Assembly (NCBI GenBank): GCA_025936755.1
Contig: JAICSS010000017.1
Location: 1-57,745, forward strand
Direction: 5' to 3'
Length of the DNA stretch: 57,745 nt
Origin: Solirubrobacterales bacterium
GTDB taxonomy: Bacteria; Actinomycetota; Thermoleophilia; Solirubrobacterales; 70-9
Below the pieces are notes generated by a model. That model made no database searches and was not told the origin of the DNA. It saw only the letters and a list, made by a program, of their open reading frames with translations. Position numbers and translations under genes: made by a program. Positions 43,155-51,166 of this stretch are shown here, piece by piece; within the stretch, counting starts at the first letter, position 1; each line of letters begins with the position of its first letter.

Positions 43155-44075
43155 CTAGGCCGGCTTCCGCGCCGAGACCAGGAGGTTGTAGAAGAGCTCG
43201 GCCGGGAGGTGGGGCTCGAGCACCTTGGTGTCGACCTTCTGCAGGGCGATGTAGCTGTTGAAGGCGAAGCGGCGCCAGCCGAAGGAGATCGACTCGGGCT
43301 CGGCGCTCGACTCGACCGTGCGCAGCCCCCAGCCCCAGGCATTGGAGAGGAGCTCCTCGCCGCCGACGCGGCGCTGCTCGAAGCCGGCGTTCTTGAGCAG
43401 GCGGCGGAGGTCGGCGGGGGCGAAGGCGTGGACGTCGACCTCGCCCTCGAGCGAATGCCCCTCCGACTGCTCGTGCTCGGGGGTGCTGCGAACATGGGCG
43501 CCGATCGCCCGCCGCCAGGCCGGCGCCAGCGCCAGGCCGGCGCGCTTCGGCAATGCCGCCAGCCGGTCGCCGTAGCGGGAGGGCTCGCCGGCGAAGGCGA
43601 TCATCCCGCCCGGCCGCAGGACGCGGCGGAATTCGGCGAAGGCCCGGTCGAGGTCGGGGATGTGGTGGAGGACGGCGTGGCCGAGGACGAGGTCGAAGCT
43701 CTCGTCCTCGAAGGGCAGGACCTCAGCCTCGGTCTCGACCGTGGTCACGCCCTCGATTCCGAGCGCCTCGGCGGTCGCCGCCAGACGCTGCAGCATCCCC
43801 GGCGAGATGTCGGTCGCGGTCAGCCGCTCGATCGCCCCGAGCTGGACGAGGTTGAGCGAGAAGTAGCCGGTGCCGGAGCCGATCTCCAGCGCGTCGCCGA
43901 AGCAGCGGCCCTTCAGCCCGCCCAGCGCCTTGACCAGCTTCAGGCGCACCTGCCGCTGGCCGACCTCGCCGAAGTCGATGCCCCACTTGGCGTCGTACTC
44001 CTCGGCGGCCGCGTCGTGGTAGCGGGTGTTGACGTCCTTGATGTGCTCGTGGGTGGCGGTGGGGGAGGCTGGCAT
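43155..44075 (-). CDS. class I SAM-dependent methyltransferase
   Basis: 306 residues. Methyltransferase motif I DALEIGSGTGYFSL at about 61-74, motif II ATDISPGM, LPFEDESFDLVLGHAVLHHI, and VLRPGGMIAFAGEPSR. The C-terminal 130 residues carry an extra domain not typical of small-molecule methyltransferases. Substrate unknown. It is divergent from another methyltransferase with back-to-back -10 boxes, near a polysaccharide cluster. Confidence 0.8.
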   Translation of the reverse strand: MPASPTATHEHIKDVNTRYHDAAAEEYDAKWGIDFGEVGQRQVRLKLVKALGGLKGRCFGDALEIGSGTGYFSLNLVQLGAIERLTATDISPGMLQRLAATAEALGIEGVTTVETEAEVLPFEDESFDLVLGHAVLHHIPDLDRAFAEFRRVLRPGGMIAFAGEPSRYGDRLAALPKRAGLALAPAWRRAIGAHVRSTPEHEQSEGHSLEGEVDVHAFAPADLRRLLKNAGFEQRRVGGEELLSNAWGWGLRTVESSAEPESISFGWRRFAFNSYIALQKVDTKVLEPHLPAELFYNLLVSARKPA

Positions 44076-44084
44076 GGGGCGGGA

Positions 44085-44097
44085 ACTCTAATAGCGT
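44085..44097. promoter_or_regulatory. back-to-back -10 boxes of two divergent leaderless promoters
   Basis: The minus strand reads TAGAGT (44085-44090), 9 nt before the ATG at 44075; the plus strand reads TAGCGT (44092-44097), 7 nt before the GTG at 44105. The whole gap is 29 bp, with no room for Shine-Dalgarno sequences. Confidence 0.55.
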
Positions 44098-44104
44098 CCC
44101 GCCC

Positions 44105-44869
44105 GTGGAGCGTCACTACCTCCAGTCGAACCAGCCGCCCGGGGTGCCGCCGCTGCCGTTGACCGGCGAGCGGACGCTGCCCGACGTGCCCGAGGAGAAC
44201 TACTGGTTCCGGCGCCACCTGGTCGTCTACGAGTGGATCGCGGGGCGGGTTCGCGGGCTGCGGGCGGTCGACATGGCCTGCGGCGAGGGGTACGGCTCCG
44301 ACGTCCTCGCCGGGACGGCCGCGAGCGTCGTCGGCGTCGACGCCAACCCCGAAGCGCACGACCACGCGCGGCTCCGCTACCGGCGCCCGAACCTGCGCTT
44401 CGAGCGCGACCTGGTCGAGAGCTTCTCCGAGCCCTGCGACGCCGTCGTCTTCCTGCAGACGATCGAGCACGTTCAGGACCCGAGCGCGATCCTCGAGCAC
44501 TTCAAGTCGATGCTGGCGCCGGGCGGCATCGCCTACGTCTCGACCCCGAACCTGCTGACGCTGGCGCCGCCGGGGGCGGAGAAGTCCGACAACCCCTGGC
44601 ACGTCAAGGAGTACCGGGCCGAGGAGTTCCGGGCGCTCTGCGAGGCGCACTTCCCGCGGGTGGAGATGTTCGGCCTCTTCCATGCCGGCAAGCTGCGCGC
44701 CCACGAGCTGGCGATCGGGCTCGGCTGGGACTCGGTCCACAAAGCCCTGCGGCTGACCAAGCCCTTCTACGACCGCTTCACCCCGGCGATCGCCGCCTCC
44801 GACTTCCGGCTGCGACCGGCCGAGCTCGACCGCTCCCTCGACTTCCTCGCGGTCTGCCACTCGGGTTGA
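44105..44869 (+). CDS. SAM-dependent methyltransferase of an MGLP-like cluster (Rv3030-type)
   Basis: 254 residues. Motif I AVDMACGEGYGSDVLA near 56-71, VVGVDANPEAHDHAR, AVVFLQTIEHVQDPSAILEHF and APGGIAYVSTPN. The gene order methyltransferase - GH57 - GT4 matches mycobacterial Rv3030-Rv3031-Rv3032, which make methylglucose lipopolysaccharide (MGLP), so a sugar O-methyltransferase role is likely (inference). Translation is coupled to the GH57 gene (TGATG). Confidence 0.8.
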   Translation: MERHYLQSNQPPGVPPLPLTGERTLPDVPEENYWFRRHLVVYEWIAGRVRGLRAVDMACGEGYGSDVLAGTAASVVGVDANPEAHDHARLRYRRPNLRFERDLVESFSEPCDAVVFLQTIEHVQDPSAILEHFKSMLAPGGIAYVSTPNLLTLAPPGAEKSDNPWHVKEYRAEEFRALCEAHFPRVEMFGLFHAGKLRAHELAIGLGWDSVHKALRLTKPFYDRFTPAIAASDFRLRPAELDRSLDFLAVCHSG

Positions 44870-46281
44870 TGGACCGAGAGGGGACGGCCGGGGACCTGGC
44901 GATCGTCCTGCACAGCCACATGCCCTACGTCGAGGGCTTCGGCACCTACCCCTTCGGCGAGGAGTGGCTGTTCGACGCGGTGATCCGCTCCTACCTGCCG
45001 GTGCTGGAGGCGGCGCGGGACCTGACGATGACGGTGACGCCGGTGCTCGCCGACCAGCTCGAGGACGCGGGGGCGGCCGAGCGCCTGCGGCGGTTCCTGG
45101 TCGAGTGGCGGATCGGCGCGGCCGAAGCGGATCTGCCGCAGGTGCCGGAGGAGTGCCGGGCCGCCTGCGAGGGAGAGCGGCAGCGCTACGCCCACGCGCT
45201 GGAGCTGCTCGAAGCGGCCGGCGGCGACCCGCTCGTCCCCTTCCAGCGAGCGGCGGCGGAGGGCCGGGTCGCCCTCGCCGCCTCCGCCGCGACCCATGCG
45301 GTCCTGCCGCTGCTGGCGACGGCGGAGGGGGTGCGACTGCAGCTGGAGACGGGGATTCGCTCGCACCGCCGCCGCTTCGGCTGGGACGGGGGGCTCTGGC
45401 TGCCGGAGTGCGCCTACGTTCCCGGGCTGGAGGACGAGCTGGCTGCGCAGGGGGTGCGCTGGTTCTGCGTCGACCAGAGCCGGCACGCCGAGCCGCTGGA
45501 GGCGCTCGGGCCGGTCGCGACCGGGGCCGGCCCGACGGCGCTGCCGATCGACTGGGAGGCGATCTCCTGGCTCTGGTCGCTCGGCGGCTATCCCTCCGAC
45601 CCCGCCCACGCCCAGTTCGCCGGCAAATCCCTGCGCGGGATCCGAATCTGGCGGGTCGGGGGAGGCGCCTACGACCCCGATGCGGCGGCGGCGGCGGCGC
45701 GGCGCCAGGCCGGGGAGTTCCTCGCCGCCGCCGCGGAGCGGCTGCGCGCCTACGCCGAGAGCCGCGGCCGTCGCGGCCTGCTCGTCTTCGCGATCGACAC
45801 CGAGCTGCTCGGGCACTGGTGGTCGGAGGGGCCGATCTGGCTGCGCAGCGTGCTCGAGGGTGCGGAGGCGGCGGGGATCCGGCTGCTGACCGTGCCGCAG
45901 GCGCTGGCCGAGCACGAGCCGGTCTCCCGGCCGCTGCACGCCTCGACCTGGGGCGAGGACAAGGACCTCGGCACCTGGGACTCGCCGCCGGTCGCCGACC
46001 TCGCCTGGGGCGCGCGGCGGATGGAGCTGCGCCTGCTGCGAGCGGTCTCAGGGGGCCTGCGTGGCGAGCGCCTGGAGCGGGCGGCGCGCGAGCTCCTCGC
46101 CGCTCAGTCCAGCGACTGGGCCTTTCTCGATCAGCGCAAGCAGGCCGGCGATTACGCGTATCAACGGGCGACCGATCACTCACGGGCCCTGTTGGAGGCC
46201 ATAGACTGCGACCGCCCCATCGATCCGCGTATGCGTTCCCTCGCCCCGGACCTCAGCCTCGCTCCGCTCCTGGAGCCCTAG
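44869..46281 (+). CDS. GH57-family glucan branching or transferring enzyme (Rv3031-type)
   Basis: 470 residues. GH57 motifs: HSHMPY at 15-20, nucleophile Glu180 in LWLPECAYVPG, and the acid/base Asp310 in FAIDTELLGHWW. A C-terminal helical domain begins near 380. The family includes 1,4-alpha-glucan branching enzymes; the Rv3031-type protein acts in MGLP assembly. Start overlaps the upstream stop (TGATG). It makes or shapes an alpha-1,4/1,6-glucan together with the downstream transferase. Confidence 0.85.
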   Translation: MDREGTAGDLAIVLHSHMPYVEGFGTYPFGEEWLFDAVIRSYLPVLEAARDLTMTVTPVLADQLEDAGAAERLRRFLVEWRIGAAEADLPQVPEECRAACEGERQRYAHALELLEAAGGDPLVPFQRAAAEGRVALAASAATHAVLPLLATAEGVRLQLETGIRSHRRRFGWDGGLWLPECAYVPGLEDELAAQGVRWFCVDQSRHAEPLEALGPVATGAGPTALPIDWEAISWLWSLGGYPSDPAHAQFAGKSLRGIRIWRVGGGAYDPDAAAAAARRQAGEFLAAAAERLRAYAESRGRRGLLVFAIDTELLGHWWSEGPIWLRSVLEGAEAAGIRLLTVPQALAEHEPVSRPLHASTWGEDKDLGTWDSPPVADLAWGARRMELRLLRAVSGGLRGERLERAARELLAAQSSDWAFLDQRKQAGDYAYQRATDHSRALLEAIDCDRPIDPRMRSLAPDLSLAPLLEP

Positions 46282-46313
46282 GACAGCCACCAACCGGACC
46301 AGCCTCCTCGAAC

Positions 46314-47504
46314 TTGACCCGCGTCCTGATCCTCTCCTGGGAGTACCCGCCGCTGATCGAGGGCGGCCTCGCCCGCCACGTGCGCAAGCTCTCCGAGGCG
46401 CTGGTCGAGCGCGGCGTCGAGGTGCACGTGCTGACCCGCGGCGGCGAGGAGTCGCCGGCGACCGAGGGCCGCGGCGGCGTCGTCATCCACCGCATCCGCG
46501 AGCCGAAGCGGCCGACCGACCTCGGCGAGTTCGTCGCCTGGATCGAACGGATGAACTCCGACATGCTCGCCGCCGGGGTCGAGCTCGGCGACCGCTACAG
46601 CTACGACCTCGTCCACGGCCACGACTGGCTCGTCGCCAACGCCTGCGACCACCTCGCCAAGCGCTTCGGCGCGCCGCTGGTGACGACCATCCACGCGACC
46701 GAGTACGGCCGCCACCAGGGCTGGGTCGACAAGCACCCGCAGACCTACATCCACGGGGTCGAGCGCTGGATCACCAACCGCTCCGACCGGGTCATCGCCT
46801 GCTCCCACTACATGCGCGAACAGGTCGCCGACATCTTCGGCGTCGAGGAGGGGCGGATCAGCGTGATCCCGAACGGGATCGACCCCGACGACCTGCCCGC
46901 CCAGCCGGCCGAGGAGCTGGCGCGCCTGCGCTCGGAGTTCGCGGCGCCCGGCGAGAAGCTGGTCCTGCTGATCGGCCGCCTCGTCTACGAGAAGGGATTC
47001 CAGCTGGCGCTGGAGGCGATGCCGCGGGTGCTGGAGGAGGCGCCCGGGACGCGCTTCCTCGTCGCCGGCTCCGGCACCCACGAGGCCGAACTGAAGCGCC
47101 AGGCGCAGGAGCTGGGGCTGATGGAGCACGGCACCTTCCTCGGCTGGATCGGCGACGACGTCCTGCACTCGCTCTACCGGATCGCCGACCTCACGGTGGT
47201 CCCCTCGATCTACGAGCCGTTCGGCCTCGTCGCGCTGGAGGCGATGGCCTCGGGCTGTCCCTGCATCGTCGCCGACACCGGCGGCCTGCGGGAGGTCGTC
47301 CCCCACGAGGAGGCGGGCCTGCGCTTCCGCGCCCACGACCCCGAAGCGCTGGCCGAGGTCGCGATCCGCGTCCTCTCCGACGACGAGCTCGGCCGCCGCC
47401 TGGTCGCCGAAGCCTACGAGCACCTGCGCCGCTTCGACTGGGGCGACGTCGCCGAGCAGACCGCCGCCGTCTACGCCGAGCTGGCCGGCGCCAAGACCGC
47501 GTAG
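46314..47504 (+). CDS. GT4-family glycosyltransferase (Rv3032-type glucosyltransferase)
   Basis: 396 residues of the GT-B fold: N-terminal LILSWEYPPLIEGGLARHV (donor/acceptor loop at GGLARHV, about 17-23), HGHDWL, and the C-terminal nucleotide-sugar motif with EPFGLVALEAM (EX7E). It resembles glycogen synthase and Rv3032, which extends alpha-1,4-glucan chains of MGLP. The TTG at 46314 lies directly before the first strand and is preferred over the long upstream open frame. Third gene of the MGLP-like trio, 32 bp after the GH57 gene. Confidence 0.85.
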   Translation: MTRVLILSWEYPPLIEGGLARHVRKLSEALVERGVEVHVLTRGGEESPATEGRGGVVIHRIREPKRPTDLGEFVAWIERMNSDMLAAGVELGDRYSYDLVHGHDWLVANACDHLAKRFGAPLVTTIHATEYGRHQGWVDKHPQTYIHGVERWITNRSDRVIACSHYMREQVADIFGVEEGRISVIPNGIDPDDLPAQPAEELARLRSEFAAPGEKLVLLIGRLVYEKGFQLALEAMPRVLEEAPGTRFLVAGSGTHEAELKRQAQELGLMEHGTFLGWIGDDVLHSLYRIADLTVVPSIYEPFGLVALEAMASGCPCIVADTGGLREVVPHEEAGLRFRAHDPEALAEVAIRVLSDDELGRRLVAEAYEHLRRFDWGDVAEQTAAVYAELAGAKTA

Positions 47505-47517
47505 GGCGCCTCCGCGT

Positions 47518-47859
47518 TCAGCAACCGTCGCGCCGCCGGGAGAGGCTGCGGTCGCTGATCGTGAAGCTGCCGTCGGCGCTGCTGGCGGGCGTCCAGTGGA
47601 TGCCGTCGAGCAGCTCCAGCGGCGAGATCGAGAGGGCGCCGGCGAGCTTCATCAGCGTGTCGGCCCGGGCCAGGCGCGTCCCCTGCTCGAGCATCCCGAT
47701 CTCGGTCCGGTGCAGCGAAGCGAGCGCCCCCAGCTCTTCCTGGGACATCGCCGCCCGGCGGCGGCAGCGGAAGAGGTTGCGCCCGAACCTGACCGCCACC
47801 TCCTCCGACCGAATTCTCCCGTCGCGGGCCATGCAGGGACTGTTCCTCAGACGGTTCAT
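47518..47859 (-). CDS. XRE-family helix-turn-helix regulator
   Basis: 113 residues. The HTH lies at about 32-90: FGRNLFRCRRRAAMSQEELG, ASLHRTEIGMLEQGTRLARADTLMKLAGALSI, with the canonical second and third helices. ATG at 47859 follows TATTGT by 10 nt; ATG at 47832 (104 residues) is an alternative. A perfect 17-bp palindrome overlaps the -10 box and start codon, so it very likely represses itself. It could also control the neighbouring acyltransferase, transcribed toward it. Confidence 0.75.
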   Translation of the reverse strand: MNRLRNSPCMARDGRIRSEEVAVRFGRNLFRCRRRAAMSQEELGALASLHRTEIGMLEQGTRLARADTLMKLAGALSISPLELLDGIHWTPASSADGSFTISDRSLSRRRDGC

Positions 47860-47875
47860 TGTCGGCCAGACAATA
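47858..47875 (-). promoter_or_regulatory. XRE promoter with overlapping palindromic operator
   Basis: ATTGTCGGCCAGACAAT (47858-47874) is a perfect palindrome with a 5-bp centre. It overlaps the -10 box TATTGT (47870-47875, minus strand) and the start codon, the classic layout for an autorepressor. Confidence 0.65.
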
Positions 47876-47906
47876 CATTTCCATCCTGACGGACTTCTTG
47901 CAGGAG

Positions 47907-48572
47907 CTACTCGTCGCGGCCGGCGTACTGCTGCGGCTGCATCGTCGTCCAGGCGCCCGGATCCGGTTCGACCGGGCGCTTCCAGCGCAGATCCCGCGGG
48001 GCCTCGCGCATGCGGATGATCCGGGCCGGGATGCCGGCGACGACGGCGTTGGCGGGGACGTCCTTGGTGACGACCGCGTTGGTGCCGATCACCGAGTTGT
48101 CGCCGACGCTGACCCCGCGGAGGATGCAGGCGCCGTAGCCGATCCAGACGTTGTTGCCGACCTCGACGTCGCGCTTGTAGATGCCCTGGAGGCGGATCGG
48201 GCGCTCGACCTCGACGATGCCGTGGTCGAAGTCGATGAACATCGCCCGGTCGGCGATCACGCACTCCTCGCCGATCCGCACCCGCTGGTAGGCGGAGATC
48301 GTGCACTCCTGGCCCATCACCGTCTTGGCGCCGATCTCGACGACGCCCTCGTGACAGCGGATCTTGGTCTCGTCGCCGATCCAGACGAAGCGGCCGAAGC
48401 GGATCTCGCCCCGCGGCTCGACCTTCAGTTCCAGGCCCCGGCCGAGGAAGAAGGGCCCGTCCGAGCGCCAGCGCCGGCCGGCCGGCGTCAGCAGCCGCCG
48501 CCAGAGGTAACGCCAGAGGAGCCGCGCGTAGCGCGGGTTCAGCATCCGGTTGCGGGCCAGGAAGCGGAGCAC
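47907..48572 (-). CDS. left-handed beta-helix acyltransferase
   Basis: 221 residues. The hexapeptide repeats run from about 65 to 185 (VVEIGAKTVMGQECTI; VEVGNNVWIGYGACILRGVSVGDNSVIGTNAVVTKDVPANAVVAGIPA), with the terminal GIPAR motif of the maltose/galactoside acetyltransferase and WbbJ group. The N-terminus is basic and amphipathic. Beside an MGLP-like trio, it recalls Rv3034c, an acetyltransferase of the mycobacterial MGLP cluster, and may acylate the polysaccharide (inference). It is read toward the XRE gene. Confidence 0.8.
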   Translation of the reverse strand: MLRFLARNRMLNPRYARLLWRYLWRRLLTPAGRRWRSDGPFFLGRGLELKVEPRGEIRFGRFVWIGDETKIRCHEGVVEIGAKTVMGQECTISAYQRVRIGEECVIADRAMFIDFDHGIVEVERPIRLQGIYKRDVEVGNNVWIGYGACILRGVSVGDNSVIGTNAVVTKDVPANAVVAGIPARIIRMREAPRDLRWKRPVEPDPGAWTTMQPQQYAGRDE

Positions 48573-48585
48573 GGCGGGGCAACTT

Positions 48586-48591
48586 TAGACT
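48586..48591 (+). promoter_or_regulatory. -10 box of a probable leaderless meaB promoter
   Basis: TAGACT ends 10 nt before the GTG start. No Shine-Dalgarno sequence is present. Confidence 0.45.
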
Positions 48592-48601
48592 CAACCGGCC
48601 T

Positions 48602-49564
48602 GTGGCAGACGTCGCCAAATCCGCCTCGCTCGCCGAGCGCCTCCTCGCCGGCGAAAAGCGGGCGCTGGCGCGGGCGATCACGCTGATCGAGTCCGACGAC
48701 CCCGCCGGCTGGGAGCTGGTCCGCGAGCTCTACCCGCGCACGGGCAAGGCGCGGATCATCGGCTTCACCGGTCCTCCCGGAGTGGGGAAGAGCACCCTGA
48801 TCGGCGCCCTCACCGGCGAGCTGCGCAAGGCCGAGCGCGAGGTCGCGGTGCTCTCGATCGACCCCTCCAGCCCCTTCACCCGCGGCGCCCTGCTCGGCGA
48901 CCGGATCCGCCTCACCGACCATTTTCTCGACCCCGGCGTCTTCATCCGCTCGATGGCCTCGCGCGGCGCCCTCGGCGGCCTCTCGGAGGCGGCCCTGCAG
49001 GTGGCGCTGATCATGGACGCCGCCGGCAAAGACGACGTCCTGATCGAGACCGTCGGCGTCGGCCAGGCGGAGATCGACATCGTCGACCACGCCGACACGA
49101 TCGTGCTGGCGCTGATGCCCGGCTCCGGCGACTCGATCCAGGCGCTGAAGGCCGGGGTGATGGAGATTCCCGACGTGATCGTCGTCAACAAGGCCGACCA
49201 CCCGATGACCGACACGATGGTCCGCGAGGTGCGCGGAGTCCTGGCGCTCTCCCAGGATCCCGAGGGCTGGAAGGTGCCGATCCTCCGCACCGAGGCCGCC
49301 CGCGGCGAGGGCGTCGAGGAACTGGCCGCGCAGATCGACGCGCACCGGAAGTTCATCGAGCAGGCGGGGACCCTGGCCGAGCGCCGGGCCCGCAACCTGC
49401 GCAGCGAGGTCCTCGGCATCGCCACCTCGCGGATGCGCCGCCGGCTCGAGCAGGCCGTCTCCGAGGACCCGGCGACCGCCGAGCTGCTCGACCGCGTGGT
49501 GCGGCGCGAGCTCGACCCGGCGACGGCGGCCGGCGAGCTGCTGGAGAAGCACGTCGATGGCTGA
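48602..49564 (+). CDS. meaB: methylmalonyl-CoA mutase-associated GTPase MeaB
   Basis: 320 residues of the G3E/ArgK family: P-loop GPPGVGKS at 57-64, the switch segment SIDPSSPFTRGALLGDRIRL, LIETVGVGQAEIDIVDHADT, and the NKAD base motif. MeaB guards and reloads the B12-dependent methylmalonyl-CoA mutase (or isobutyryl-CoA mutase). The mutase genes are not in this window. Its 3' end overlaps the next gene by 8 bp. Confidence 0.92.
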   Translation: MADVAKSASLAERLLAGEKRALARAITLIESDDPAGWELVRELYPRTGKARIIGFTGPPGVGKSTLIGALTGELRKAEREVAVLSIDPSSPFTRGALLGDRIRLTDHFLDPGVFIRSMASRGALGGLSEAALQVALIMDAAGKDDVLIETVGVGQAEIDIVDHADTIVLALMPGSGDSIQALKAGVMEIPDVIVVNKADHPMTDTMVREVRGVLALSQDPEGWKVPILRTEAARGEGVEELAAQIDAHRKFIEQAGTLAERRARNLRSEVLGIATSRMRRRLEQAVSEDPATAELLDRVVRRELDPATAAGELLEKHVDG

Positions 49565-49961
49565 GGAGGGGGGGCTCTCGGCCGCCGAGGCGGCGAGCTG
49601 GCTCGGGGCCGAGGCCGCCGAGCTGGACGGCAGCTCGGTCGGCCAGGTGCAGGGCTTTTACGTCGACGCCGAGGGCGGCGAGCCGGTCTGGCTGATCGTC
49701 CGCCTCGGGCGGCGCCGTCGCGCCCGCGTCGTCGCCCTCCCAGCCGCCACCTGCGCGGGGGCGCCCTTCGGCGTCTGGGTCGCCCAGGAGGCCGACGCGA
49801 TCCGCAGCGCCCCGGTGGTCGACCCCACGCGGCCCCTGCGCCGCGAGCACGAGTTGATGATCTGCGCCCACTTCGGGATCGGCGAGAGGGTCGGCCGGGC
49901 GGCGGCGGTCGCCGGGCGGGAAGAGGGCGGGATCACCGCCACCCCGCCGCACCCCGCCTGA
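49557..49961 (+). CDS. PRC-barrel domain protein
   Basis: 134 residues. The beta-rich core reads SVGQVQGFYVDAEGGEPVWLIVRLG, RARVVALPA and FGVWVAQEADAIRSAP, then PLRREHELMICAHFGIG, all typical of the PRC-barrel fold in small actinobacterial proteins. No enzyme function is expected; such domains bind RNA or proteins. It overlaps the end of meaB by 8 bp, so it is translated with it. Role unknown. Confidence 0.7.
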   Translation: MAEEGGLSAAEAASWLGAEAAELDGSSVGQVQGFYVDAEGGEPVWLIVRLGRRRRARVVALPAATCAGAPFGVWVAQEADAIRSAPVVDPTRPLRREHELMICAHFGIGERVGRAAAVAGREEGGITATPPHPA

Positions 49962-50033
49962 ACCGAAGCAGGCTTACACGCGATTTTTTGGCGCTGCTTG
50001 ACCAGCGGCCACCTCTTACTGGAGATTTGAGTA

Positions 50034-51140
50034 ATGAGGATCGCCTATGTGCTGGGGGGGCTGGCGGCAGCCGTATTCCTGCTCGCCGGTTGCGGGGGAG
50101 GAGGGACGTCGAACATCGCCGCCACCCATCCGGAAGCGGCCAGCACCTCGAAGCAGGAAACGACGGCCCCGAAGGGGGAAACCACGGTCCCGGAAGTCTT
50201 CAAGGACCGAGGGCCGCTCCGGTGCCCCACGCACTCCACGGAGATGCCGGTGACGCTGGATGCCGATCCCAACGCCGAGAACATAGGGACGGTGATGGCC
50301 GAGGCCGAGAAGCACTTCGAAGACGCCGGCCTGACGGTCTCCGTCGGGGGCCCGAAAAACTCGGCCCGGGCGGTGAAGTACGTCGCCCTCGGGATCGATG
50401 CGATCGGCGTCGCCCAGCAGCCGCAGGTCCTGCTCGCGACGGAAGAAGAAGTTGGAGCGCCCCTCCTCGCCATCGGCAGCGTGATCAAGCAGAACAACGC
50501 GGCGATGATCTGGCTGCCGAAATCGGGGATCGGAGACATCGCCGATCTCAAGGGGAAGACGATCGGCATCCCCGGCGTTCCCTTTCAGGAAGCCTTTCTC
50601 GGAGAGATCCTGTCGCGGGCAGGCCTCACGCTCGAAGACGTGGAAGTCAAGCGGACGAACTTCAGATCGATGGCCGCCCTGCTCGAAGGACGCGTGGACG
50701 CCATCTTCGGGGTCACCTGGAACGTCGAGGGGGCGGCGCTGGAAGCGAGGGGCGCCGAACCGGTGATCAAGCGGGCGCAGAGCCTGGGCATCCCCGGCTA
50801 CGAAGAACTGGTGGTGATCGCCCCGGCCAAATGCGTGGCGAAGCACCCGGCCGTGTATCGCGACTTCATGAGGGCCCTCGCGAGAGGGCCGGAAGAGGTG
50901 CGGAACCATCACGGCGTGGCCGTGAGCTTGATCTCGGAGAACTATGGGTTCGATCCCCGGTTCCGCATGCGCACCGACGTGCGGGTTCCGCTCAAGGTGT
51001 CGGCGCCGCTGCTCTCCGCCGATGCCCACATGAACCTCGGTCGAGTGGCGCACCTGGCGGACTGGATGTACGAAAAGGGGATTCTCAAGCGGAAGCCGCC
51101 GGTCCGCCAGCTGTTTACCAACGACTACCTGGCGCCTTGA
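50034..51140 (+). CDS. orphan SsuA/NMT1-like substrate-binding lipoprotein 1
   Basis: 368 residues. Lipoprotein signal peptide with lipobox LLAGC (Cys20). The mature protein has the periplasmic type II binding fold of the NMT1/SsuA group: AEKHFEDAGLTVSVGG, KYVALGIDAIGVAQQPQ, DLKGKTIGIPGVPFQEAFL and GRVDAIFGVTWNVEGAAL. No permease or ATPase gene adjoins it. It shares these motifs with the next lipoprotein and a third at 53710, so the three are paralogues. Ligand unknown (thiamine precursor-, nitrate- or sulfonate-type solutes are known for the fold). Confidence 0.82.
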   Translation: MRIAYVLGGLAAAVFLLAGCGGGGTSNIAATHPEAASTSKQETTAPKGETTVPEVFKDRGPLRCPTHSTEMPVTLDADPNAENIGTVMAEAEKHFEDAGLTVSVGGPKNSARAVKYVALGIDAIGVAQQPQVLLATEEEVGAPLLAIGSVIKQNNAAMIWLPKSGIGDIADLKGKTIGIPGVPFQEAFLGEILSRAGLTLEDVEVKRTNFRSMAALLEGRVDAIFGVTWNVEGAALEARGAEPVIKRAQSLGIPGYEELVVIAPAKCVAKHPAVYRDFMRALARGPEEVRNHHGVAVSLISENYGFDPRFRMRTDVRVPLKVSAPLLSADAHMNLGRVAHLADWMYEKGILKRKPPVRQLFTNDYLAP

Positions 51141-51166
51141 GCGCTGCTCCTCGAGGGGGATCCGGG

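Noticed and set aside
47471-47884. Minus-strand open frame of 137 codons over the XRE gene
   Set aside because: It is out of frame with the clear XRE helix-turn-helix and has no recognisable domain.
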